Shown here in pieces: positions 43,757 through 52,776 of a DNA stretch of 64,000 nt (its first letter is position 1; each line of letters starts with the position of its first letter). The DNA is taken from assembly GCF_001436555.1 (NCBI RefSeq), contig NZ_AYZR01000009.1, forward strand, positions 233,593 through 297,592, in the 5' to 3' direction. The translations under genes and the position numbers were made by a program. The notes under the pieces were generated by a model, which had not been told where the DNA came from, made no database searches, and worked only from the letters and a program-made list of their open reading frames with translations. The stretch comes from Lentilactobacillus senioris DSM 24302 = JCM 17472 (GTDB lineage: Bacteria > Bacillota > Bacilli > Lactobacillales > Lactobacillaceae).

Positions 43757-44599
43757 ATGGAAGCGGATAATTTATTAACCTTAGCAGACGAAAATAAAAT
43801 GCCCCAAGTAGGGTTTGGAACCTATTTGATCAATAAACAAGACGAAATGGATGCTGCTGTCAAAACTGCCTTTGAAGCTGGCTATCGCTTATTTGATACA
43901 GCTCAAATGTACCGAAATGAACAGGTTTTAGCAGCGGCCTTAAACCATAATGGCATTGCTCGTCAGGATGTTTTCATTACCGATAAGGTGGCTAATGAAA
44001 ATCAAGGTTATGAATTAACCGTGGCCAGCGTGGACTTTTCTTTGGAACAACTAGGTACCGATTATATCGACTTAATGTTAGTCCATTGGCCCATCAACAC
44101 CAAGTTTTTTGATACTTGGCGGGCATTAGAAGACGTCAAAAAAGCTGGTAAAGTCAAGTCTATTGGGGTAAGTAACTATAACCGCGCCATGTTAGAATTA
44201 CTCAAAACTCAAGCTACTGAAATGCCAGTCGTTAACCAAATTGAAAACCACCCTTACCTGACTTCTCAAGGGTTAGTAGATTACGATCATGCAGAAGAAA
44301 TTGTTACTCAAGCTTGGAGTCCTCTTGGTCGTGGTGCCGTGTTGGACAATCCAATGATTCAAAAAATGGCTGACCACCACGACCGAAGCGTTGCCCAAAT
44401 CATTTTGCGGTGGCAAGTTCAACGTGGACTATCTATGATTCCTAAGTCTGTTAATCCAGCTAGAATTAAAGAGAATCTTCAAATCTTTGACTTTGAACTA
44501 AGTGCCGATGAAATGTCGATGTTAGATATTCTTAACCGCAACGAACGAACCGGTAACGATCCAGAAGAAGTTTACGAATTGGGACATCAATATAGATAA
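43757..44599 (+). CDS. Aldo/keto reductase
   Basis: A 280-residue NADPH-dependent reductase with the catalytic tetrad: Asp and Tyr in RLFDTAQMYRNEQVL, Lys in FITDKVANEN and His in MLVHWPIN. KSIGVSNYN and the C-terminal IPKSVNPARIKEN cofactor-binding block are present. It reduces small aldehydes or ketones such as methylglyoxal or diketogluconate, and the substrate is not defined. ACGGAGG supports the ATG at 43757. It diverges from the P-type ATPase gene. Confidence 0.9.
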   Translation: MEADNLLTLADENKMPQVGFGTYLINKQDEMDAAVKTAFEAGYRLFDTAQMYRNEQVLAAALNHNGIARQDVFITDKVANENQGYELTVASVDFSLEQLGTDYIDLMLVHWPINTKFFDTWRALEDVKKAGKVKSIGVSNYNRAMLELLKTQATEMPVVNQIENHPYLTSQGLVDYDHAEEIVTQAWSPLGRGAVLDNPMIQKMADHHDRSVAQIILRWQVQRGLSMIPKSVNPARIKENLQIFDFELSADEMSMLDILNRNERTGNDPEEVYELGHQYR

Positions 44600-44601
44600 C
44601 T

Positions 44602-44658
44602 AAAAAAGATCGAACTAGCTAGATTCTGCACAGATAATTACTAATTCGGTCTTTTTAA
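44602..44658. terminator. Terminator between converging aldo/keto reductase and hsp20 genes
   Basis: AAAAAGA-CGAA-TAG pairs with CTA-TTCG-TCTTTTT around a 22-nt loop. The stem has bulges. Confidence 0.55.
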
Positions 44659-44684
44659 TTTTTAATATTTAACTCAAAATTTAT

Positions 44685-45107
44685 TTAATCAATTTCAATG
44701 TGGTGAGCGCCAGTAGCTTCTGGATCCTTCTTAGGTAACGTAATAGTTAAGACCCCACCATCATAGCTAGCTTTGATCATTTCAGCATTCACACTAGGTA
44801 GGTAAAATGACCGGGCGACGTTTTGGTTAGAACGTTCATGCCGGATTACCCGACCATCATCATTGTGGACTTCAGAGTCTGATTCATGTTGAGCCTTAAT
44901 GGTTAAGTTGTCGTCTTGATAACTAATATTAATTCCCTTCTTCTTGAAGCCAGGAAGTTCAGCACTAACCACAAAGTTATCATCGTTTTCGACGATATCA
45001 ACATCAAAACTACCATTATTAACTGAACCTAAAAATGCTTTACCAAAGTTACTAAAAAAGTCGTCTTGAGGATCAAAAATCCCAAAATTACGATTGTTAT
45101 TTGCCAT
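44685..45107 (-). CDS. Small heat shock protein Hsp20
   Basis: A 140-residue alpha-crystallin chaperone. The N-terminal arm (1-38) is short and aromatic-rich. The crystallin domain has DIVENDDNFVVSAELPGFKKK, and its family end motif reads ASYDGGVLTITLPKK. The tail carries no clear I-x-I. It holds unfolding proteins in soluble form during stress. GAAGGGAG supports the ATG. I find no CIRCE element or CtsR box upstream, so its control is not evident. Confidence 0.9.
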   Translation of the reverse strand: MANNNRNFGIFDPQDDFFSNFGKAFLGSVNNGSFDVDIVENDDNFVVSAELPGFKKKGINISYQDDNLTIKAQHESDSEVHNDDGRVIRHERSNQNVARSFYLPSVNAEMIKASYDGGVLTITLPKKDPEATGAHHIEID

Positions 45108-45273
45108 AGTCTAATCTCCCTTCAAAATCGTGATGCAGAGCCGTTTATAACAACTTTCCACCAGCTTTTTACCCTTCTAGAATACCACCACATTAATAAA
45201 AGATTAAGAAAAACGACTTGAACGATAATATCGCTTTTAAAAACTTGGTTGGTCAGCGTATAATAGGAAGTAG

Positions 45274-45291
45274 TTTGGTATTTATACCAAA
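45274..45291. promoter_or_regulatory. Operator-like palindrome before the CNNM/CorC gene
   Basis: TTTGGTAT-TT-ATACCAAA is a perfect 8-bp dyad lying just after a TATAAT -10 (45259-45264). A partial copy, TTTATACCAGA, recurs at 45315-45325. The bound regulator is unknown. Confidence 0.45.
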
Positions 45292-45338
45292 TAATTTAAT
45301 TCTAAGGGAATTTTTTATACCAGAAATGAGGAATAAAA

Positions 45339-46715
45339 TTGGCTGACAGTCAGATATTTATCAATTTGACTATTATCATTATCACCTTCATCGCGGCGGC
45401 TTTCTTTGTTGCCAGCGAATTTGCTTTGGTGCAGTCTCGATTAAGCGCTCTGGAAGAACGTCGAAAAGAGAAGAAGGGAAATAGCAAAAAAATTGACCGT
45501 GAAATCAAAATGGTCACGAACCTAAACGAATACCTTTCAACCACTCAAGTAGGGGTATCACTTGCCGGAATCATCTTAGGTTGGTTAGGTGAATCGTTTG
45601 TCGTTACTATTTTGGTGGATATTATGGAAATCCATAATTCACCAATCAACCCCACTACGGCTCATGCCATCGGTGCGGTAGTCGGAATTATTATTTTGAC
45701 TTACCTAGAAGTGGTGCTGACAGAAATTGTTCCTAAAAATATTAGTATCGACATGCCACTTAAAGTCTTAGATATTGTTTCCACACCATTACACTACTTC
45801 CACATTTTGTTTTACCCATTTGTTTGGTTGTTGAATACCTCAGCCAGCGGGATCGTCAAAATGATGGGGATTAAGGTAGCAGATGAAAACGACGAGGCTT
45901 TTTCTCAAGCTGAAATCTTGAATCTATCTCGCAACGCCGTTAAATCTGGCGAACTAGAACAAAACGATTATTTATACATGCGTCGGGCTTTTGAACTAAA
46001 CGATAAGGTCGCCAAAGACATTATGATCGACCGGACTCAATTGGTGGTTATTGACATTACCACTACGGTTAAGGAAGCCGTCCAAATTTACTTACAAGAA
46101 AAATTTAGTCGACTTCCGGTCGTTGCTGATAACGACAAAGATAAAATTTTAGGTTACGTTTACAGCTACGATCTTATTCGTCAATCTCAGGTTGATTCAT
46201 CTATCCGAGTGGATCGGTTACTTAGAAATATCTCCACTACTCCTGAAATGACTCCAATTGCCGATGTATTACACCAAATGATTCAAAAGCGTACCCCTAT
46301 CGTAGTGGTAGTTGATGAATACGGTGGAACTTCGGGAATTATCACTGACAAGGATATCTACGAAGAACTTTTCGGAACGGTACGAGATGAAATTGATCCA
46401 GCCTTTACGGAATACGTCTTCAAGCAACCAAATGGTACTTACCAAGTAAATGGCCGTATCACTACTCATGATTTTGAGCGTTACTTTAATCGAGACGTTC
46501 CGGAATTTGAAGATTCTGACTCAGTTACTATGGCCGGCTACTTCTTAGATAACTACCCTGACCTAAAACGGGGAGACATCATTTCTTTAGATCACTTTGA
46601 ATTTAAAATTGTAGATTACGAAAATTCCTTTATCAATTGGTTTGAAGTTACCATTAACGAACCTACTAAATCTGATCCATCATCAGTTGATGAAGAATTC
46701 GATTCTGAATTTTAA
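45339..46715 (+). CDS. CNNM/CorC-family (hemolysin-like) membrane protein
   Basis: A 458-residue protein with the CNNM transmembrane domain (about 1-190, four segments, STTQVGVSLAGIILGWLGE and the conserved EIVPKNI), a CBS pair (about 205-335, with DIMIDRTQLVVID, FSRLPVVADN and VVVDEYGGTSGIIT) and a C-terminal CorC/HlyC domain (about 355-440). Family members export or take up magnesium or confer cobalt resistance, often sensing nucleotides at the CBS pair. The start is TTG at 45339 after GAGGAAT. A dyad near the transcription start suggests specific control. Confidence 0.88.
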   Translation: MADSQIFINLTIIIITFIAAAFFVASEFALVQSRLSALEERRKEKKGNSKKIDREIKMVTNLNEYLSTTQVGVSLAGIILGWLGESFVVTILVDIMEIHNSPINPTTAHAIGAVVGIIILTYLEVVLTEIVPKNISIDMPLKVLDIVSTPLHYFHILFYPFVWLLNTSASGIVKMMGIKVADENDEAFSQAEILNLSRNAVKSGELEQNDYLYMRRAFELNDKVAKDIMIDRTQLVVIDITTTVKEAVQIYLQEKFSRLPVVADNDKDKILGYVYSYDLIRQSQVDSSIRVDRLLRNISTTPEMTPIADVLHQMIQKRTPIVVVVDEYGGTSGIITDKDIYEELFGTVRDEIDPAFTEYVFKQPNGTYQVNGRITTHDFERYFNRDVPEFEDSDSVTMAGYFLDNYPDLKRGDIISLDHFEFKIVDYENSFINWFEVTINEPTKSDPSSVDEEFDSEF

Positions 46716-46739
46716 ATACGAATAATCAAGAGTAAATCT

Positions 46740-46768
46740 TATGCTGGGGCTTGCTCCAGCATTTTTTA
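46740..46768 (+). terminator. Terminator after the CNNM/CorC gene
   Basis: TGCTGGGGC/GCTCCAGCA hairpin followed by TTTTTTATT. Confidence 0.85.
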
Positions 46769-46810
46769 TTAATACAGAATTCATTAGGTTTTTACCTGGA
46801 GGAACCCATT

Positions 46811-49800
46811 TTGAAAAACATGTTCAAAAAAACCCCGCTGATAGTCCCATATACCATTGCTTTTGCTTTACTAGCTGGAACTATGTTTGTTTGTCTAGCG
46901 ATGGCAGATAAATCTTTCGTTTGGTTTAAAGACGGGATGGCACAACATTTTCCAATCCTAACGCAACTTCGTTCAATGTTAGAACACTTCATTAGTAATC
47001 CCAGCAGTGGCTTTACTCATTGGGATTGGTCACTAGGCTTAGGGGCCGACCAATTAACTAATTTTTCGTACTATGTAATTGGAGATCTTTTTAACTACTT
47101 AATTATCTTCTTCCCTAAAAACAACATTGAGTTTGCTTACGGTGCTTTGATTTTATTACGTCTTTACTGTATTGGATTGGCGTTTTTGTTATACACCACT
47201 AGTTACAAATTTAGTAAACCTAGCAAATTAATTGGTACATTATCTTATACCTTTGCCGGCTTTGTTTTGTATTCTAGCTTGCACCATCCCTTCTTCTTGC
47301 TCCCCATGATTTTCTTTCCACTATTAGCCTACGGAATTGACCGGATCGTTTATAACCACTCCTTCTTGCCATTTTCATTAGCAGTATTTTTAGTGGTATT
47401 AGGTAACTTCTACTTTGCCTGGATGTTAGCCATCGCTACTGTTATTTATGCCTTAATTCGAATTGGGAGTCGCTTCAACCAATCCCAGTTTAAATTTTGG
47501 CGATCAGTTGGCCGTCTGCTTGCTGGAGGTATTTTGGGAGCTTTAATGGGCTTGATTGTCTTCTTGCCTACCGTTTTGTTCGCCCTTAAATCTACTCGTA
47601 TTTCCGGGAAATTCGCTAGTGGGTTACTGTTTTATACACCTCAATACTACTTAGGAATTCCTAATAGCATCTTAAATGTCGGCTCATTAAACTTCTGGTT
47701 AATTATCGGAGTTAGTTCGATTTCTTTTCTAGGGGTTGTGTATTCCTTTAAGCATTTCCGGGAACATTTATGGCTAAATATTGGAAATCTAATTGTCTTA
47801 ATCGGGATTTTAATCCCAGCTGTCGGTGCCGTCTTCAACGGTCTATCAGCCCCATCTAATCGTTGGGCATTATTAGGAGTTCTAGGATTTAGTTTTGCCG
47901 CAATGATTTTAGTCGATAATATCCACATTCTCTCAGGAAGTGATATTGCCACCTTTTTAGCAACCTCCATTTTACTAATCTTTTTAGTTTGGCTAGGTCA
48001 CGGTGGTATCTTAAATCTCCAACACCAAGAATATATTGCTTATGGCCTTCTATTTTTAACTCTTATCGTGATTATGATGTCTATCATGTTTGGGTGGAGT
48101 AAAACCACTAGTGGGATTGTGTTAGGCGTACTCGTTACATTTAATCTCTTTACTAATATTTTAGGCACGTACAGCTTAAATAGTGGTGCAGCAGTCGGTT
48201 CCCAATTAAATAAAGGATTAGCTCAACAGTACAGCGATAATTACTATAATGGTGCCAATAAATACGTGGCCAAGCAAACTGGATTTTTTAGAACCGCCCT
48301 TATGAACCACTATCTACCTGGTTCTGTATCTAATTTTACAAATACAAATACCAACATAGGAATGAATAGCGGTGTTAACGATGAGTCGTCTTATCTTACC
48401 CTGCAAAACGGTTATATAGGTGATTTTTCAACCGCCATTGCTAACAGTCAGTTTTCATTTAACACTCCTTTAGCTGAAAATGATTACCGAACTGCGGCAA
48501 ACAACTTACTAGGAGTTAGATATTTCTACGTTAAAGCTAACAAATTAGATGACGCTGTGCCTTATGGTTATCAGCCAGTTAAGGATGCAGACAGAAAAGT
48601 TAAAAAGTTCCAAGCCAAATCCACTCAAAATTACTCCCATTACGTTGATAATCCATACAATACCGTTTTGGTGAAATCAAATAATGCATTGCCTCTTATC
48701 TATACTCAAAAGCAAACTATTTCTGACAATGTCTTTAATAAAATGGACGGTTTGGATAGAGAACGAGCTATGACTCAAGGGGCTCAGGTTTCAGAAGCCA
48801 AGAATCAAACCACCGAATTAAATTACCAGTCACCAAGAAAGAATATTAAATACAGCGTTGAAGTACACACGGACCGGGTTATTGATTCTAAGCAACAATT
48901 AACCGCCTCTCGTTTAGGCCTCTTAGGCAAAGATGATCAGACAATTAACAAGGCCTTAAATGGTAACCACGCTCAATTAAATCTAGATAGTAATGCTAGT
49001 GCAACTGATAAACTAATTAGTCAAAACAAAATTTTACTTCAACAAAACAAGCGTCAAAATGCTAATAGCTTAAAAGAAATGGTATCCGACGCCAACGGTC
49101 ACCAATTAAAGTACACGTTGAATGTCAATAATCCTAATCAAACTAAAAACGCAGAACTTTACTTAGTATTAGACGGCATTTCCATTGACGATAATACTGT
49201 TCAGGATAAAAATAATATTGATGCTAATGACCACATCCTTAACAACACTAATTATTCTCAAATGGAACAAATTACGGACCACCGAAATAATTTCTTATAT
49301 CCTAATTATGCTGCTTATAATTTAACGGCCAAAACTTTTAACAACGATACTGGTTTTTCTCAATATCCATACACTAGCCTTTCAAATTACCAGCCTATCA
49401 AATCAGTTACCCTCAACTTAGGTTATTCTACCCAGGCCCGTAACAAAGTCGATCTTAATTTTACCGCCGTTAAAGGACTGAAATTTAAGAGTGCTAAGTT
49501 AGTTGCTATGCCGTTTAACAAGCAATATGATACTCAAATGCAAAACCTCAAGAAGACTGGCTTAACTAACTTAAAAGTAGACCAAAATACTGTTACTGGA
49601 ACTGCTAACAATCAAAATAGTAGTATTATGGTTAGCTCAATTCCTTATTCTACTGGTTGGCAGTTAACGATTGATGGTAAAAAAGCTAGCACTTTTGTAG
49701 TTAATAAGGGCTTTGTCGGCGCTCGCATGCCAGCCGGCAACCATCAAATTAAATTAATCTACACCACCCCTGGATTACAGATCGGTAAAATTGCTACAAT

Positions 49801-49885
49801 CGCTGCTTGGATTATCTTTGCTGGATTAGCAATTTTACGAATAATCTTGAGAACTAACAAGTCCAAAAAATCAGGCAGCTTTTAA
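46811..49885 (+). CDS. yfhO: YfhO-family membrane protein, large paralogue
   Basis: A 1024-residue relative of the YfhO at 14738. It has about a dozen helices in the first 470 residues with the Asp/Gln loop FKDGMAQHFPILTQL (near residue 42), an enlarged extracytoplasmic region of about 500 residues rich in Asn and Gln, and a final helix before a basic tail. It probably transfers a sugar from a lipid carrier to teichoic acid or another surface polymer. The extra domain length may set a different acceptor. The start is TTG at 46811, eight bases after GGAGG. An ATG nine bases later is the alternative. Confidence 0.85.
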   Translation: MKNMFKKTPLIVPYTIAFALLAGTMFVCLAMADKSFVWFKDGMAQHFPILTQLRSMLEHFISNPSSGFTHWDWSLGLGADQLTNFSYYVIGDLFNYLIIFFPKNNIEFAYGALILLRLYCIGLAFLLYTTSYKFSKPSKLIGTLSYTFAGFVLYSSLHHPFFLLPMIFFPLLAYGIDRIVYNHSFLPFSLAVFLVVLGNFYFAWMLAIATVIYALIRIGSRFNQSQFKFWRSVGRLLAGGILGALMGLIVFLPTVLFALKSTRISGKFASGLLFYTPQYYLGIPNSILNVGSLNFWLIIGVSSISFLGVVYSFKHFREHLWLNIGNLIVLIGILIPAVGAVFNGLSAPSNRWALLGVLGFSFAAMILVDNIHILSGSDIATFLATSILLIFLVWLGHGGILNLQHQEYIAYGLLFLTLIVIMMSIMFGWSKTTSGIVLGVLVTFNLFTNILGTYSLNSGAAVGSQLNKGLAQQYSDNYYNGANKYVAKQTGFFRTALMNHYLPGSVSNFTNTNTNIGMNSGVNDESSYLTLQNGYIGDFSTAIANSQFSFNTPLAENDYRTAANNLLGVRYFYVKANKLDDAVPYGYQPVKDADRKVKKFQAKSTQNYSHYVDNPYNTVLVKSNNALPLIYTQKQTISDNVFNKMDGLDRERAMTQGAQVSEAKNQTTELNYQSPRKNIKYSVEVHTDRVIDSKQQLTASRLGLLGKDDQTINKALNGNHAQLNLDSNASATDKLISQNKILLQQNKRQNANSLKEMVSDANGHQLKYTLNVNNPNQTKNAELYLVLDGISIDDNTVQDKNNIDANDHILNNTNYSQMEQITDHRNNFLYPNYAAYNLTAKTFNNDTGFSQYPYTSLSNYQPIKSVTLNLGYSTQARNKVDLNFTAVKGLKFKSAKLVAMPFNKQYDTQMQNLKKTGLTNLKVDQNTVTGTANNQNSSIMVSSIPYSTGWQLTIDGKKASTFVVNKGFVGARMPAGNHQIKLIYTTPGLQIGKIATIAAWIIFAGLAILRIILRTNKSKKSGSF

Positions 49886-49951
49886 CAACCCTAGTTACAA
49901 AAAATATGCTAGCATAGATTAAAACGTCTGCCGTTAAAAGGAGGAGCCACT

Positions 49952-50419
49952 TTGGAACCAATTAGATTACTCTACATTTCCATAGAAGGAAATACTCGCT
50001 CATTTGCGGATAAATTACAAAATTACGCCAACGGAATGCATGATCAAAATAGCAAATACCCCCAAGTAGAGCTTAAGGAAATTTCAGATCAATCAGATTT
50101 TGAAAATGAGACTCAGCCCTATTTCATCTCAGTTCCGACATACTTAACTGGCGGAAACGGAATCGATTCTGGTGTGACCGAGTTAATGACTAATAGTTTC
50201 GGCGAATATCTCGCTTATAACGATAACGCCAAATACTGTTGGGGAGTCATTGGAAGTGGTAATCGTAACTTTAACGAACAGTACTGTCTAACGGCTCGTC
50301 GTTATGCTGAAGCTTTTGATGCTCCGTTTATCGCAGATTTCGAATTACGCGGTACCGGTCGTGATGTTGAACGAATTTATCAAATCTTAATTGCCGAAAC
50401 TCAAAAACATGAGAATTAA
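49952..50419 (+). CDS. nrdI: NrdI flavodoxin-like protein
   Basis: A 155-residue flavodoxin that supplies oxidant to the class Ib reductase NrdEF to build its dimanganese-tyrosyl radical. The phosphate loop ISIEGNTRSFADKL, the 50s-type loop TGGNGIDSG and the GSGNRNFNEQYC flavin-binding stretch are intact. It starts at TTG 49952 after AAAAGGAGG. nrdE, nrdF and nrdH are not in this window, so nrdI is detached from its partners here. It shares the window with the anaerobic nrdDG system. Confidence 0.9.
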   Translation: MEPIRLLYISIEGNTRSFADKLQNYANGMHDQNSKYPQVELKEISDQSDFENETQPYFISVPTYLTGGNGIDSGVTELMTNSFGEYLAYNDNAKYCWGVIGSGNRNFNEQYCLTARRYAEAFDAPFIADFELRGTGRDVERIYQILIAETQKHEN

Positions 50420-50423
50420 ATCA

Positions 50424-50463
50424 AAAACAAGCTAATATCATTTGATATTAGCTTGTTTTTTTG
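50424..50463. terminator. Bidirectional terminator between nrdI and the MFS gene
   Basis: AACAAGCTAATATCA/TGATATTAGCTTGTT hairpin followed by T-runs. Confidence 0.85.
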
Positions 50464-50470
50464 TTGTAAA

Positions 50471-51640
50471 TTAACTTTTGAGTTGCTTAGTACTGCGCTT
50501 ATTTTTAATCATTAGTAGCACTAGGAAAATCATGATTAATGCCGCGCTACTCGTAAAGAGTACTTGATAGGTAGAATGCTGTAGCAAAAGGCCACCGTAA
50601 ACCGGACCAATTGCCCGTCCTGCTGAGACAAAGACGTTAAACATCCCTTGATACGTTCCCCGCTGTTCAGGCGTAGACAAAGTGTCAATCCAAGCTGGAA
50701 TACCTGGAAACCCAATAATTTCTCCTAAGGTGGTTGTGATCATCACAATTACGAACGCTGAATACTCTTTGGCAAAACTCAGTGCCAAAAATGATAGTCC
50801 AAATAATGCCACTCCAACATAGGTTTGCGAACTCAATTTAAAATGACTACCAACCCGGTTAGCAATTGGTTGTAGTAACACAATCATAATTCCATTTAAG
50901 GTCCATAAGAGACTATACTTTTCAAACGAAATGCCTAAGCTAGTCATATGAACTGAAAGGACACTTTCCCATAAAGCGTAAGCCATGTATAACGTCAAAA
51001 CTACAAAACAAATCAAAAGTACTAAGCTATTCAACTTGCCCTTTACACGACCAGCACTTTTTTTCTCACCAGCGGTTCGATCAAATTTAACGTTGAAATC
51101 CACAATGGTGATAAAAAATAAAATAAGATAAAAAATTGCAGCAACCGTAAAAACTACGGTTACCCCCTTGGCTAGTAAGAAACCGACTAGCAAAGTTCCA
51201 ATCACTACCCCCAGGTTGGTCCCCATGTATAAAATGTTAAACACTGTTCTAGTTGAGCGACTCTTGATAGTGGCTGAATACGAATTTAGTAACGTCAAGC
51301 AAGCTCCGTCACCAAATCCCACGAACATTAACATAATTCCAAAAATTGGCCAATCATGGGCAAAAATTAAGGTCACAATCCCGATCGTAGACGTTAACAC
51401 ACTAATGATAGCAGTTTTATATGGCGACCACCGATCGAATAACAGGCCCCCTACGTAATTTCCTAGTACCATAAACATTGACATTAAAAATAGTGTAACT
51501 CCAGCTAATGTTAACGATTTATGTAGATAATTATGCATGTACACCGTTACCAGCGGCCATAAAAAGGCCGAACCGGCATTCAAAAGTAGCGAATAAATCA
51601 ACACCGAGCTAAAGCGAATTTCAGTCCGTTGCTTTATCAC
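50471..51640 (-). CDS. MFS transporter
   Basis: A 389-residue major facilitator with twelve predicted helices. The helix 2-3 loop reads GGLLFDRWSPYK, a variant of the MFS loop motif, and the central cytoplasmic loop (about 185-205) is Lys-rich. It looks like a drug/proton antiporter (DHA1-like), but the substrate is unknown. The start is GTG at 51640 with an AGAAGG site at a rather long spacing. It stands alone and converges with nrdI. Confidence 0.8.
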   Translation of the reverse strand: MIKQRTEIRFSSVLIYSLLLNAGSAFLWPLVTVYMHNYLHKSLTLAGVTLFLMSMFMVLGNYVGGLLFDRWSPYKTAIISVLTSTIGIVTLIFAHDWPIFGIMLMFVGFGDGACLTLLNSYSATIKSRSTRTVFNILYMGTNLGVVIGTLLVGFLLAKGVTVVFTVAAIFYLILFFITIVDFNVKFDRTAGEKKSAGRVKGKLNSLVLLICFVVLTLYMAYALWESVLSVHMTSLGISFEKYSLLWTLNGIMIVLLQPIANRVGSHFKLSSQTYVGVALFGLSFLALSFAKEYSAFVIVMITTTLGEIIGFPGIPAWIDTLSTPEQRGTYQGMFNVFVSAGRAIGPVYGGLLLQHSTYQVLFTSSAALIMIFLVLLMIKNKRSTKQLKS

Positions 51641-51733
51641 TTTTTATCAAACCTTCTTTCTGATTATTCTCCTGTTCTTATTGTCGCATACTTTAAAGAA
51701 CAAATCAGGGAGAAGACTATCTTAATCTCAAAT

Positions 51734-51780
51734 AAAAAAGCGATAATTGACTCTTCAAAAAGAGTCGATTCTCGCTTTAT
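51734..51780 (-). terminator. Terminator after the secreted Ig-like protein gene
   Basis: AAAGCGA and TCGCTTT outer arms with ATTGACTCTT/AAGAGTCGAT inner arms, then a T-rich tail on the minus strand. Confidence 0.8.
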
Positions 51781-51794
51781 TAGTTCAACTTAAA

Positions 51795-52535
51795 TTATTT
51801 CAAGTTAAAGTAGTAAGTTGCAGCTGGACGACCAGCAATGCTTTGCTTAGCAACTTTTTCTTTGCTGTTAACTAAGTAAAAACGCTTGTTGCTGCTGAAG
51901 TGAATGTAGAACTTCTTAGTGGTCTTGCTACCTTTTGGTTGGTAGTTGATTTGCCAGAACTTAGGTGAATTAGCCTTCACATTGTAAGATGCATAACTAA
52001 CAACAGTCTTAACTTTCTTACCATTCTTATAAAGGTAAGAGTTAAAACCTTTGCTTTGGCTAAATGAATATACCAAGTTGTAGCCGTTATGGCTATTTGA
52101 TTTCCAAGTTCCGGTAGGTGTAGAAATGTTTACGTTAGAAGACTTGCTGCTTGATGAGTTAGTCTTAGAAGTACTTGATGAGTTCGCAGATTTAGCTTGA
52201 ACCGTAATAATACGGAAGAAGTAAGAAGTTGAGGAACGACGAGCGTAAACGTAAAGTTTTTGGTTAGTCTTAACAGCTGATTTTAATTTAACTGTGTATT
52301 TTCCGGTAGTCTTAGAAGCAGTCGACTTAGCAAGAGTCTTGCCAGCTGAGCCTCTACCAGTCCGGACGACAATTCCGACACCCTTAGTTGCCTTTCCAGT
52401 AATAGTTTTTGAGTTATTCACCACTGGATTAACACTGAGTGAAGGTGATGCAGTTTTTGCGCTAGCAGAAGTGGATCCCACAAAAAGTGCAACAGCCAAA
52501 GCGGCAATAAATGATGCAAGTTTGAATTTCTTCAT
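51795..52535 (-). CDS. Secreted protein with bacterial Ig-like domain
   Basis: A 246-residue exported protein. The signal peptide (1-27) is MKKFKLASFIAAL followed by a hydrophobic core ending TSASAKT. Residues about 30-105 look like a Big_6-type Ig fold (SLSVNPVVNNSKTITGKATK ... SKTTGKYTVKL). A Ser/Thr-rich linker (about 110-140) leads to a C-terminal domain of some 105 residues rich in Tyr, Lys and Phe that I do not recognise. There is no LPxTG anchor, so it is free or bound to the wall by charge. AAGGAGT supports the ATG at 52535. Confidence 0.75.
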   Translation of the reverse strand: MKKFKLASFIAALAVALFVGSTSASAKTASPSLSVNPVVNNSKTITGKATKGVGIVVRTGRGSAGKTLAKSTASKTTGKYTVKLKSAVKTNQKLYVYARRSSTSYFFRIITVQAKSANSSSTSKTNSSSSKSSNVNISTPTGTWKSNSHNGYNLVYSFSQSKGFNSYLYKNGKKVKTVVSYASYNVKANSPKFWQINYQPKGSKTTKKFYIHFSSNKRFYLVNSKEKVAKQSIAGRPAATYYFNLK

Positions 52536-52776
52536 TTTAAATGACTCCTTCGTCAAATTTTTTTCAAACTCAATTATAGCCACCTAGTCCGTATATTTCA
52601 TTATATTTCGGTCAGTCAGCTCTTCTTTATAGATTTCTTAACAATCCGTTCGACCATTAAGAATTCAAGTTCACCCTTTTGTTGAACCGCTTTCTGTTAT
52701 ATAATATTTCATGAATGGTATAGACACATATATGCCGCTCTACTTAGTTAATAATGATGAGATAGGAGTGAACGAT

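Noticed and set aside
45108-45338. CIRCE or CtsR operator upstream of hsp20
   Set aside because: Neither TTAGCACTC-N9-GAGTGCTAA nor GGTCAAA repeats are present in this spacer.
52711-52776. Upstream in-frame ATG as the zwf start
   Set aside because: It lies about six bases after the -10 hexamer, would need a leaderless transcript, and gives an N-terminus not found in the family. TTG at 52777 has a good ribosome binding site.
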